DNA of 64,000 nt from Neurospora intermedia (Eukaryota; Ascomycota; Sordariomycetes; Sordariales; Sordariaceae). Below the pieces are notes generated by a model, which had not been told where the DNA came from, did not search any database, and was given only the letters and a program-made list of their open reading frames with translations. Positions 1-11,454 of the stretch are shown one piece after another; the stretch's first letter is position 1; each line of letters begins with the position of its first letter. The stretch spans positions 2,914,001 to 2,978,000 of the forward strand of contig BTPP01000002.1 in NCBI GenBank assembly GCA_037102815.1, written 5' to 3'. The position numbers and the translations under genes were made by a program.

Positions 1-609
1 ATGATCGTCTTCCCTTTGGACCGAGCCAAGCCCAAAATAAGACAGTGAGTAGGCGTCCACGAATCCACATCTCCAGAAAGTCCACTTTTCCCGGCCCCTA
101 TTCCTGTTCCCGCGGGCTATAAGGCCGATCAAGAGCCTATATGTATAGCGTATGCAGTCCAATACCGATTTGATTGTTAGTAGCTCGAGACTATGGGGTA
201 ACTTTTCTAGGCGTTTTCATGCGGTGAATATGCTTTTCCCAAAATAACATACACCGTATTTGATCTTGTTAATACCTTTCGCATCCATATCTAGCAGTCC
301 GTGAGAGGTTTAGGAGAATGTCGTGAACTAAAAGTGAGAACCTAGGTACCAGATTAACAAACAAACCAGCACTACATACTGGTAGATTGCAGACTACTCG
401 CACCATACCCCACTCTTTTATGGGGGCCTCGTCAGACTCGCAGCCTGTGAAATCGCCGCGGCTTTGAAGACACAGTTAGGCCCACGACGAATCTAGACCA
501 AAACATGAACGGTTTAATAAAGTAAAGATTTGAGGAGGAGACTATGGAAAAACAGCCAGACAGGTACTGACCGACCTCCTCAAGGAGTATAGAGGTGTAA
601 AAAGCCCCC
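1..609. other. Intergenic, downstream of the ABC transporter gene
   Basis: This stretch lies 3' of the leftward ABC transporter gene and reaches the window edge. I see no long reading frame with a recognisable product, no tRNA-like boxes and no repeat structure. It presumably holds the transporter's 3' UTR and spacer. A neighbouring gene may begin beyond the left edge. Confidence 0.5.
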
Positions 610-3600
610 TCATACCTCTACCGCCATCTCCTTCAACACCCCCTCCAAGTCCTCTCCCTCTCCACTAAACCTGACCATCTCCCAAAACACACCCTTATCC
701 TTATACAACTCCCCTGGCGACCCAACCTCCATCACTCTCCCTCCGCCCATCACCACAACCATGTCATAATCAATGATCGTCCTCAACCGATGCGCGATTG
801 TCACTAGCGTCCTTGTTTTCTCCTCCCCGGCGTCGAGTTCCTGTCGCAGCGCCACTTGGATACCCCTGTCAGTCTCGTAGTCCATGCTTGCCGTCGCCTC
901 GTCAAGCAGCATCAGCTTGGACTTGCGGACTAGGGCCCGGCAAAGAGAGAGAACTTGGCGCTGGCCGTGCGAGAAGTTCTCGCCTTTGGCTAGGACGCGG
1001 GTGTCGAGGGAGAGAGCGCCCCGGGTAGAGATGGAACCGGAGCCAGAGCCATTTGTGGGTGAGGAGGACGAAGGGGAAGAAGAGAGAAGGGGGGTGCGTT
1101 CGGTTGCTACCATCGAGTCGTTGCTGTTAACCGTCTCAGCCCCATTGATACTGTTGTCACTGCTGCTCTCGCCGAAGTCAAAGGACGCAATGCCGGTGCA
1201 GGACTTGAGCGCCTTCTCCGATATCTGAACGGGCACGGTGCCGGATGGGTCGAGGTTCGTTCTGATGGTGCCGTTGAAAAGAGTAGCTTCTTGGGGAATG
1301 ATGGTCAACGCCTGCCGAAGTCTCTTGCGTGAAATTCTCGTGATGTCGACGCCATCGTAGAGGATCTGCCCGGAGACGATGTGGGTGAAGCAGAGGAGGG
1401 AGAGGACGAGCTAGAGAATGGGATGAAACACGTTAGCCTAGCTGTTCTTTTCCTCAGGAAATTGTAGGTGTAGAGATGCGCCTTACTGTGCTCTTTCCTG
1501 AACCTGTACGTCCAACAACGGCAATCCGTTGTCCAGCCTTGAATTTAATACTGATGTCCTTCAGGACGTCAGGACCGTCAAGGTCGTATCTGACCGTAAC
1601 GTTACGGAACTCGATCTCGCCTGTCCTTGGCCAATCCTCAGGAACTTCAAGCAAAGAAGAGTCTTCATGGTCTTCGCTATCGGTATCGGGTTGACGCAAG
1701 CCGTGTTTTTCGTCTTCGACAGGGAGCTTGACGTATTCCTCAACGCGATGGAACTGTCATGGGATTAGCTCAGGCCCATCAAGATGCTTGTGACCAAGGT
1801 AGAAAACAGCAACAAAAAACTTACACTCTGCAGCTCAACCTCCATATCATTCATATACCTCACAAAGTACAGAATCTGCGAATTGAGGCTCGTCGCATTG
1901 CTCAGCGAAAAGCCCACCAATCCAGCCTCCACAACACCGACCCTCCACACTGCAATCGCACCAGCAGAGACAGTGACCAGCGCCGCGACAAAGTCGATCC
2001 GAACACCGACCCACCGATTCAGGTTGAACGAAGTTTCCTGAAACCGTGAGAAAGACCTTAACCGGTCCGCCAACTGATCACGGAACATCTCGGGCATGTT
2101 TCGTCTGGCACGGATCACCGCTAGACCAGACATGCTGCCACTAAACTGGGAGAAGACGGGGCTCTGACTGGATGAGACCAACCGCTTGAGGACGACAGCT
2201 GTTCGGATGTACATCTCGCCGCAAATGATACCTATTCCGACCGTGCAAAGGGCAGGGAGCATGAAGATAGGCATGATGGAGCTGACGGCACCAAGACGAA
2301 AGAGAATGACCATGCCAGCGTCGATGAAATATTGGACGGCTGAGCTTAGTTGACTGTCCCTGTTGGTTTTGAAAATGATTGGTTAGCCTTGGGTTTCGAA
2401 ATGCGAAGTGCCAGCAAGCATCTGGAGAGTAGAGAAATCAAGCAAAAGTCAAATACTCACAATGACCCAACATCTCGGCTGAACCGATTAACAACCCGAC
2501 CCACTGGTACGTTCTTCCACCAGCCCAGGGAGACATTCAACACTCCCTCTATGAGTCCCCTGTGTAACTTGCGTGCGGCCAGCCATGCACCTCGGTTGAA
2601 GATCAGAGAGCTAATTCCGCTTAGTAAAGCCTGACCAAGGTTGAACGCAGCGTAGATGGTGATGTAAAAGGCAACATTCACAGCCTCTTTCTTGTTGTAG
2701 GCATTGACCCAAACTGAGAGCCACCAGGTCGTTCCAAGAAGAACAGCATTGGCAATGACGTTACTGGCGAGGGCCAGAATAACGTACCCAGGGCCACCAA
2801 AGTGAAGCATGTACCTGAGAACTATACGCATGGAGAGTTGTCAGCTTTGACCTCGGCGCAGGAGGAAGACACATATAACTGAAAGAAAGAAAGGAAAAAA
2901 GAAAGGGGTAAGGGCATGAGTCTTACCAGTAAACCGTCCTGATGTTCCACTGGCACTCATCTCATTGGATATTTCGTCTTTCGTCTTCTTGGGAGAGCCT
3001 ACCCGGTTTCCGCCTGGTACAAGTGGGATCTTCAGGGTGGTCGTACTCTCTTGAGAGTCCTCATTGTTGGTGGTTCCGTACTCCAGTTCCACAGGTGTGC
3101 GGACAACACCAACGTTCCTTTCAATGTTCTTGACTGTTCCGGCTTCCATTGTGATTGCGAGATCGGCTTGGGAAGCCAACCAAGGCATTTGAGTTACCAG
3201 AACGATGGTCCTACCCTTGAGCATATCACTGCAGAAGGAATGCTTCCACAGAGACGCAGCCGTCTTGGCGTCGAGGGCAGAGAAGATGTCATCCAGCAGC
3301 AGTAATGGGGCCTTGGAATAGAGAGCTCGAGCAACTGCCACTCTCGATTTTTGCCCACCGGAAAGGGCCGTGCCATTCTCCCCAACCTCAGTCAAGTCTC
3401 CTTTAGGAAGCTCTTCAAAGTCCAAGCCCAAGCAGCATGCCTCAATAACCCTGTCATATCTGACCTGCTCAAAAGGAGCGTGGAATAGGATGTTGTCGCG
3501 TATTGTCTCGCTCTGAAGCCACGGTGTCTGGGAGGCAAAAGCGACGTCGCTGGGCCTGGTCACCAGTCCTTCTTCGAGGGTAGTCTCTCCCAAGATTGAC

Positions 3601-5650
3601 AACAAAAGGCTCGTCTTCCCACTCCCGCTCTGACCTTTGATTATGTTAAGGCCGCCCTCTACAAAGTTGATGGAGATATCTTTTAGCAAAAAAGGTGCCC
3701 TCTTGCTTCGCCGGAAAGTTGCTTTCTCGATTTGCAAGGGACCTTCTGGAAACTGGGTTAGCGGTGTTGTGTTTGAGTAGAACTTGTCCAAACGCTCAAT
3801 CGAGACATGTGCGTCGGTAAGGTTTCGTGACATCTGGGTCACATATCCCATATTCCGCCGCAGGGTCATAACCACGGACAAAGTGGTGAAGGCGATAGGA
3901 GCAGTGAGAGGCTGCTTGACCACCCCTATGTACAGGCTGAAGATGAGCAGTAAGGTGACGACGGGGATTAGCTCGCTACACTGCATGAGAAGAGCGTACC
4001 ATAGGCAAATGTGCCAAAGTTCCTTTTGCTCCTTCTCGCGCGCTTCCTGGATGCGTTTAATGATCGCATCCTCCCAGGAGAAGTACTTGATGGCTTTGAT
4101 AGCTTCGAGGTACTCGGAGATGAGAGATATGCGTGAGTCCTGTGCCAACTTGACCTTGCGCTGCGTCTTGCCCATCAGACGGGAAATCCAGACAGGTACG
4201 GACATTGAGAGCACCAAGAAGGCGAGACCAACCAGACTCGTCCATCCGACCATCTTATAAAGGCCGATGATGCTGACAACAATGCCTACGGGCACCCCGA
4301 CAAGACCAATGATGGCATCTCGAGCCCTGAACACGGCATCAACGTCACTTGCCATCAGATTGGCCAATCTTCCTGCCGACGTGGTTTGCGTTCTTTGCTC
4401 TTTGGCACCCCTTGAGGCGATGTCATTGATAACATCATCTTCAAGTTCCATACTCGATAAGGCCCTGTGGTACAACTCTTGGGTCATGGCTGACTTAAGG
4501 CGGACGACAAGTCTGGTTGACGTGAAGACGTACTGCTGCATGGTGATAGACTTTCCCATAAGACCCATAAAGAGCAGTGCCAGCCAAATGATGGGATGTA
4601 GCACAGCATCATGGGGGGACGATATGTAGTTTAGGATCTGGTACATGGCAAAAGGAGCGACAAGTTCGATGGCGAATGAGGTACCGACCCACAAGGTCAT
4701 GGCAACAATTTCGCTGCGCTGGAAGGAGAGAACTGTCCACATGGTTGTTTTGTATCTCTCCCGAACCTTGAGAATTCTGTCGAGAAGGAGTGAGGGTTCG
4801 TCATACCAAGGAAGTCCTGGAATGTCATCTATATCGACTTGGGTGCGCCAACCTTTCCAGATCAGCGGAGTCAGCCAGCCAAAGCTGAAGTAGCGGACGA
4901 ACCAACTACTTGTTTCTTCAGGAGTAGGCTGTGCCTCGGAGATGTGTTTGTGCACGGCCATGTTTTCGGTGGCAGGCGGAGGTCCCCATTCTCTCGGAGT
5001 CATGAGCGCAATGAGCAATGCGAATGCTAGACTTCCGATCGCCCCAATCTCCGCCTTTTCAACCTCCTCGTCCGACCTCATCCTGAGGGAGGGGAGGAGA
5101 TAGGCTATAGCCAAGGTAACCAGGGAGGTGAAGAGGAGGAAGTTGATTTGATGCAAGCTCACGCGCTGCCATTTTGGCGTGGCTAGCAAACGGGCAAGAC
5201 CCAGGAAAAAGGCCAGGCCGACAGGAAGGGCATCGTACCAGTACTGATAGTAGTGGTACCCGCTAATAAGGGTGAAGGTGAAGGCAGCCCCACGTAAGAG
5301 TTGAGAAAGAAGCTCATAAGGCAGACTGAATCGGACGGCCTTGGTGGTGTCTGGGATGTTGAAGTAGGAACTGTAGCGGCAGGTGGTCTCTATTGCTGTC
5401 CAACCAAGGACGAAGGCAACAAGACAAACCTGGATGACGCCCGACTTGGCGATACGCGAGACCTCGAGGATCCAGCCAGCATCCGGACTTCTAACCATGT
5501 CATTAGCAGATGATACATGCGTTGTCTATGAGAGCAGTTTGTATGGACTTGCCTCTGTATAGAGAGGTCAATTGGCGCATGAAACTGATCATGGTATATC
5601 TCGCGACCTGGGATGCCTGATGGGGCCCAGTAACGAAAAGCCCAATCCAT
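610..5650 (-). CDS. ABCC (MRP)-type full ABC transporter, 1,541 aa, six exons
   Basis: Exons on the minus strand: 5650-5553, 5490-2927, 2821-2461, 2359-1825, 1753-1487, 1410-610; together 4,626 nt with every junction in frame. Introns are 62-105 nt with CTAAT/CTGAC-like branch points; the first uses a GC donor (GCAAGT). The layout is an N-terminal membrane domain (TMD0-like), TMD1, NBD1, TMD2, NBD2, as in ABCC pumps that export conjugates or drugs across the plasma membrane or into the vacuole. NBD1 has Walker A GQSGSGKT (near residue 652), signature LSGGQ (near 742) and Walker B LLLLDD (near 760). NBD2 has Walker A GRTGSGKST, Q-loop IIPQ (1312-1315), signature FSHGQ (1421-1425) and LMLLDEA. 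NBD1 has Asp in place of the catalytic Glu, as is usual in ABCC, and Gln at the H-loop. About 60 Ser/Gly/Thr-rich residues sit between Q-loop and signature of NBD2. The start at 5650 is preferred over an internal ATG at 5498 because the splice joins exactly in frame. Substrate is unknown. Confidence 0.93.
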
Positions 5651-7473
5651 GGTGTTGAGGTCAAGACTTGCTCACTGTGTACTATAGACAAGCTGGCATT
5701 GTTGTTGGCACCGACTCTCTTTTTGAGCCAGACCTTGAAAGCAAAAGTTTGACAATGGCGTGCATTTCCATGATGCGGCTGACTGTGCTGTGAGTGGCTA
5801 CTAAGTCGGTGCCTGGCCGTCGAGTCGCATCCGGAGATTTGGCGGATATAACATTCATCTCAGAGCGTGGGTGGAACGGAGGTTGAGGATGTGATGAACG
5901 GCTTCATTGCCGGGAAGGCCCGGAAACGCGATAGATAAGCTCGGACCTAATCGGGTTGTGTTGGGTGGGTGGGTCAAATGGCATACAGTAATGTCCCCTG
6001 TTATTGCAACACAATTCCTGCAGCGATTTTTCTAGCAATAAGTAGGGTGTTTGCAAAAGGGGGATCTTACGCACGGACCGGGAGTCCAGTAGGCATTCAC
6101 GCCACTGGAAGACGCCGAGGGGCCGGAAAAGTGGGTCACCAGATCCCGATATGGAGGTATAAGTGTTCACTCCCTAAGAAAATCGACCCCTGTTAATGCA
6201 AAAATCTGACCGTAGCTATTGCAATTAACAGTTAGCAGTCCCAGTATGGGTTTTTAAATCTTGCCCTCAACTATCTGTGCAATAAGTAGGGTGCTAGCAT
6301 TAGGGGGGGGTTGCAAAAGCAGGGGACATTACTGTACATACCCGGTCCTTCCTCCTCCAAGGGCATCTCATATCGTTATCATGTTGCAGCTTCCAGCCAC
6401 TCTGCTATAGGTAGCAGGAGCATCATTGATAACAGGAATAACCGGTCGTTGATTCTCGACAAGGTTTTGTCAAGGAAACAAGCCACAGGTGGTTAAGTGA
6501 GAAAACTTGATCCGCCACATCACTCATGCCCTTTCCCCGAACCTCTAGGTGCAAAACTAGGTAGCATGACTGCAATTGTTCCATGCTTTGGACTTGAGCC
6601 TTGCTCAAACATGGGCAGCGGCGGCTTGATGGCTACTGAATGATCATCAAGAGCAAGTGTTTCCATCGTAGCACAACATATCAAGTAGTTAAAATTGACT
6701 CCATTCAACCTTCCTTAGAGGTAGGTAGCCTCGTGTTCTGATGTTGTGGAAACCGCTTGCCTTTATACCTGGTTTGGATGGGGTTGATACCATGACATGT
6801 AAAAAAAATTTGACTGCAAAGGAAGGAGCGCAAGAGATGATGGGAACTCTTACCCTCTAGGCACTTGCAACAATAAGACCATCGAGTGTCATTATGCTTT
6901 CCTTTGCTCTTGCTCTCCATTCAAAGAGATTCATGGTACATAATCGGAGTTTGTTGATATCCCATACCACCAACATCATGATCTTTTTTCCCTTACAAGT
7001 ATCAACAGCATTGTGTTTGCTATCCCTTCCTTACTTGACTTCCTATTCTTTTCAAATCAGCACCTATCAATAGGTATCCTAGACTCACGGTACGAGCTTA
7101 CCTACCTACCTGTGAGACCTCCCGATTGCCGCGGTGTACTCGACACAATACGCTGTGTTCCCTGGACCGGCATTTATCAACCGTCACCAGGCATCGTTCC
7201 TGCTCAAGACTTACGTTAATCTTTCTGCGTCGTTTTCTTCGGTGACACGTCCCAAGCTAGTACATAAAGTCCGTTTGTCCTCGTTCCAGACCATCTCTCT
7301 TCTTTCAAACTTTTGGTCCACCACCCCGAATCTTTTTGGTGATTCTTGGACTCGTTCCTCCAACTTTGAGCCTCGCTTTTGTCGGCGGGTGTATTCCGTT
7401 CTCGGCTCAGCCTCTACATCGATACCTCCTCTTTTGAAAGTTGACAGCAAAATTACAGGCATAACCCGCCGCG
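5651..7473. other. Intergenic between ABC transporter and glucanase, holding one MITE
   Basis: This is the shared upstream region of the divergently transcribed ABC transporter (-) and GH17 glucanase (+), so both promoters should lie here. It contains the TA-flanked MITE at 5986-6334 and TACCTA-type motifs near 7100-7115. The last 400 bases before 7474 are pyrimidine-rich, as fungal 5' leaders often are. No other coding region is supported. Confidence 0.5.
5986..6334. mobile_element. MITE, 349 bp, TA target-site duplication (Tc1/mariner-like ends)
   Basis: The two ends are 25-bp terminal inverted repeats (5986-6010 and 6310-6334) beginning CAGTAATGTCCCCTG; they match at 23 of 25 positions. 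TA flanks both sides (5984-5985 and 6335-6336), the target duplication of the Tc1/mariner/pogo group. There is no transposase frame inside, so it is non-autonomous. A subterminal motif, GCAATAAGTAGGGTG, occurs in the same orientation near both ends (about 6035 and 6281). Structure is read directly; assignment to Tc1/mariner rests on the TA duplication only. Confidence 0.8.
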
Positions 7474-8837
7474 ATGTATCAACTCTCGCAACTCGTAGCT
7501 TTGGCTGCTACCCTGTCAACGGTCATGGGCGCCTACCAGGGCTTCAACTATGGCTCTTCGTTCACCAATGGCGCTGCCAAGCAACAGCCTGACTTTGAAG
7601 CCGAGTTTCGAACAGCCCAAGGTCTCGTCGGTGCTCCTGCTGGAGGTTTTACCAGTGCCCGACTATACACAATGATTGTTAGTTCAGCTCCCCACCCTTC
7701 CTCACCTCATTCCTTGTGTACCTGGCCTAAAGACCCTGACCATGGAACTCGTTCAATAGCAAGGGGGTACGGTGAATGCTCCCATCTCGGCTATCCCGGC
7801 CGCGATAGCTACCCGAACATCGCTGCTTCTTGGTCTATGGGCTTCTGCTGGTGATGCTGCATTCACCAACGAGCTTCAAGCCCTCAGCTCTGCCATTCAG
7901 CAGTACGGAACTGCCCTTGGAAGAATAGTGGCTGGTATTTCGGTGGGCAGCGAGGATCTGTATCGCATCTCGCCTACCGGCATTGAAAATGATGAGAACC
8001 CCGGAGCCGCACCTCTCACGATTGCCCATTATATCAAGCAAGTCCGTGACATTATTGCCCACACAGCTCTGGATGGTGTCCCGGTAGGCCACGTTGATAC
8101 CTGGACGGCCTGGGTCAACAGCTCCAACCAAGTGGTGGTGGATGCTTCGGACTTTCTCGGCTTCGATGGCTACCCTTATTTCCAGAAAACGCAGCAGAAC
8201 GACATCGGTCATAGCAAGTCCCTTTTTGATGACGCACTGAGCGCCACCAAGGCTGCATCCCAAGGCAAGCCGGTGTGGATTACGGAAACGGGCTTCCCTC
8301 TTAGCGGCAAAACCATGGGCCAAGCCATCCCTAGCATCGCCAATGCCAAATATTACTGGGACCAGGTTGGCTGTCCTCTGTTTGGCAGCACCAATGTTTG
8401 GTGGTACACGATGCAAGACTCTGCCCCGGCGACTCCAAATCCCAGTTTTGGTTTGATTGGTAGCACATTGACGACGACTCCTCTCTTTGACCTCTCTTGT
8501 AACAGTAGCAAGCTGAGCCAGTAAGTGACATGACTGATGAAAAGACTCAAGTTCTGCAAGTGTGCTGACACTTGCTAGAACCACTTCTTCTTCGATCAGT
8601 CTCTCTTCTGGAGTTAGCACTGCTTTGTCGTCGCAATCGGAGATCTCGACGGTGTCAAGCGCCATCACATTTCTCGCCCCCGTTTCCAGTCTTGCTTCAA
8701 ACGGTACAATGACTGTGGCTAGCTTGCCATCAGGTACTAGCACAGCTGCGAGTAGTGGGAAGGCAAGCTCCATCAAGGGGTCGATGGGGGATGCGATTGC
8801 TGTTGTAATGTTGGCGATGGCTCTTTTTGGTCCGTGA
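7474..8837 (+). CDS. GPI-anchored glucan endo-1,3-beta-glucosidase, GH17 (EglC-like), 407 aa
   Basis: Exons 7474-7677, 7760-8520 and 8579-8837 (1,224 nt, in frame); donors are GTTAGT and GTAAGT. A signal peptide (residues 1 to about 19, cleaved near VMGA) is followed by a GH17 catalytic domain. The likely acid/base is Glu133 in ISVGSEDLY and the nucleophile Glu244 in WITETGFP. A Ser/Thr-rich stalk (from about 323) ends in a short hydrophobic C-terminus after a Ser/Gly patch, the pattern of a GPI-attachment signal. The family hydrolyses or remodels beta-1,3-glucan, so the enzyme should act at the cell wall or outer plasma membrane. Domain content and length fit fungal EglC-type enzymes. The third exon is chosen because it alone supplies the stalk and GPI signal in frame after the GTAAGT donor. 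Confidence 0.92.
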
Positions 8838-10000
8838 TCTGCACTTTGCTGGGTTAGGTTCTCCTTTGCTCTCGTATGTTATGGGCATTATACACATTGC
8901 AGCGTGGTGCTGGTCTACACCCATCTTAGTGGTTTGCGGATTGGTAGAGTCCTTTATTCACGTGGTAGATGAGGGGGAGGAAACAGTTGGCCTCTAGTCC
9001 ATAGAGCTGCTACTCGGGGTCTAATGAGGATGTTAAGACACAGGCTTTTGGAATATTTTGGTTAGTACAGAACAACCCAGTTTAGAGACCTTATGATTTC
9101 AAGGTTTACCATACCTAGCTCGCCTACCTACCTAGGTACCGTACCCCATCTTGAATGCTGATCATGTCGGCCATGGTGTTGCAGGTTGTTGCTTTGTTCT
9201 TGTGGTGCCCCACCATTGAGAGCTTTGCTGGTCGGGAGCTTCAGCGGGCCTTGATGTTGAAGTGCCAATACCTTAAGAGGTATTCTGTGTTCAAAGAGAG
9301 TTCAATTGAGCTAGTAGGTAGTAGGAAGTAACAGTACTACCTACCTCTACCTACTATGAGGTAGTAGAAAAGGATCTGTCGCTCGGGAAATTCCCGCTTC
9401 AACCCGGACCCCACGGCAGCCAGTGTGGCACACGACACTCGACAGGGCACTCAGCGCTTGCGTCAGCGCTATGTAACCCACAGTGGACCTGAGTCGGTAG
9501 ACATCAGCCCTAAAAACGGGGTTGCGTAGCATTCAGACGAGAAGGAGATGTGATTTTGCGGGGTCGTGTCTTGTTGCCCGCGCCGTGAGGTGTTGGGTTT
9601 TTCATCGACCCCCGGCCGGGCCCCCTCTCTTTATGTAACCAAGTACACGCACTGTTTTGACTGTGCCCCGTCCTCGCTGTTGGCGCCGCCGCCGGCCGGA
9701 CGAGGAAACAATAAGAGATGAACAGCTCAGCTTGATCCCCACTCTCTCCCTTGGAGCTCCAGCTGTCTACCATACCTGTCGGCATTATGTATATGATGTC
9801 TTGCTAAAGCCCGTCTCCTTCTCCTTCTTTTCTCCATCCCCCTTTTCTTTTCCTCTTTCCTTCCTCCGACTAGGTACCTTTTCATCCATCTCTGTTGTAG
9901 TCGGCTTTGGAAGGAAGTTGTCGTGTTTTGCTTTTCTCGGTTCCAATTGGCGGTGTTCCTGAGCGCTTCAATTCCCAACTGCAATCCCCTCCAATCCATC
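8838..10000. other. Intergenic between GH17 and ZIP genes
   Basis: This holds the 3' flank of the glucanase and the promoter and leader of the zinc transporter. Short TACCTA/TAGGTA clusters occur at about 9117-9145 and 9312-9368; the second can fold as an imperfect hairpin. The last 200 bases are CT-rich, consistent with a transcribed leader. No further gene is supported. Confidence 0.5.
9312..9368. repeat. TAGGTA/TACCTA cluster able to form a hairpin
   Basis: A run of TAGTAGGTAGTAGG-like bases is followed about 15 bases later by its inverse, ACTACCTACCTCTACC, so the strand can fold back. Similar motifs occur in several spacers here (near 7105, 9120, 12180, 12205, 12805 and 31063). They are common in Sordariales spacers; function is unknown. 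Confidence 0.45.
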
Positions 10001-11454
10001 ATGGCGGTGGGCATATCGCGGGCCAAGTGCCTGATGATGCTCTTCGCGTTGGCCTCCATTGCTGTTCTCCAGGTTTATGCGCGGGGTACGCACGAGACGT
10101 ACGGGACGGAAAGGAAAGCGAGTCCTTCGGACATGAGCTTGGAGGAGCTGGATGGGTTGTTGCAGGTTCGTTCACCTTCTCCGCCCTCCCCCCACTCATC
10201 TGCCTCTAGGTCATGATGTCGTCGACGACCCAACCGCTAACCCGTGGCGCGCTTCTTCAAACATAGGATTGCCCAGTAGTCCAAGCCCTCTCCGCCGAAA
10301 AGGTCATCGCGCACGCGCACCAGTCCTCCTCCGCCACCGAGCGCCTCTTCGCCATCCTCTTCCCCGGCTCCCCCGCCGTCAACGCCATCCTCGCAACCCT
10401 GTACATCTCGGGCCCGCCCAACTTCCTGCTGGCGCTGTGCCCGACCAACATCGACCCGTCTTCGCTGTCCGTCATGGTCGCCTTTGCCGTGGGCGGCCTG
10501 CTGGGCGATACCCTGTTCCACCTGCTTCCCGAGATCTTCATTGGCGAGGATAGCCACGAGAGCGCAAAGTTTGTGCTGGTAGAACCGAACAGGAACCTGC
10601 TGCTGGGCCTTGCGATCCTGGTTGGGTTCATGACGTTTGTGGCTATGGATAAGGGCTTGAGGATCGCCACGGGCGGGGAAGGAGAGCATGATCATTCTCA
10701 TGGACATTCCCATGGTGGCCATTCGCATGAGCACGGCGCGGCGACTGGTGTTGACGTGGTCAAGAAGGGCGATGCGAAGAACAGGAAGGGTGAGAAGAAC
10801 GAGCTGAAGAAGAAGGATGTGGACGCTCAAGAGGAGGATGACAAGAAGGAGGTTAACCCCTCTGCGAAGCTGGGCGGCTATTTGAACTTGATGTATGCAC
10901 CACCACCCCTTTCCACAACACATGTTAAAGATCATGAGGAAGCTAACCGCATACCTGACAGCGCCGACTTCACCCACAATATCACCGACGGCCTCGCCAT
11001 GTCCGCCTCCTTTTACGCCTCTCCCACCATCGGCGCAACCACCACCGTGGCCGTCTTCTTCCACGAGATTCCCCACGAGGTCGGCGACTTTGCCCTGCTC
11101 GTCCAGTCCGGCTTTTCCAAGCGCCAGGCCATGGGCGCCCAGTTCGTTACGGCCATCGGCGCCATGCTCGGCACTCTTATTGGTATCGCCGTGCAAGAAT
11201 TCGGTGGTAGCAGCGGCTCCAGCGAGGCGGCAATGGGCATGAAGGAGGGTATTTGGGGAACCAGCTTAACCTGGGGCGACATGCTTTTGCCGTTCACGGC
11301 AGGTACGTTCCTGTATGTGGGCACGGTGGCGGTCATTCCGGAGTTGTTGGAGACGGGCAAAGATAAGGCCAAGGAGTTGAAGAAGACACTGGTGCAGTTC
11401 GCGGCTATTGCAGTGGGAGCTGGAATTATGCTGTATATCTCGTGGCATGATTGA
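10001..11454 (+). CDS. ZIP zinc transporter, LIV-1/KE4 type (Yke4-like), 427 aa
   Basis: Exons 10001-10165, 10267-10892 and 10962-11454 (1,284 nt, in frame). The start has a good context (CCATCATGG) and opens a signal-anchor-like segment of about 26 residues. The protein has a His-rich cytosolic loop of DHSHGHSHGG type (about residues 196-210), a charged Lys/Glu linker, then the metal-binding helices: HNITD (His268, Asp272) and HEIPHE (His298-Glu303). HEIPHE is the hallmark of the LIV-1 subfamily of ZIP proteins. Known relatives (yeast Yke4, human ZIP7) move zinc between the ER/Golgi lumen and the cytosol, so an endomembrane role is inferred. Intron 2 splits the conserved ADFTHN segment and the splice restores it, which supports the model. 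Confidence 0.92.

Noticed and set aside
7835-8776. A 313-codon minus-strand frame over the GH17 gene
   Set aside because: It runs across two well-supported introns/exons of the glucanase on the opposite strand and has no family features.
10237-11196. A 319-codon minus-strand frame over the ZIP gene
   Set aside because: Antisense to the zinc transporter; the Gly/His/Arg-rich text comes from its GC-rich codons.
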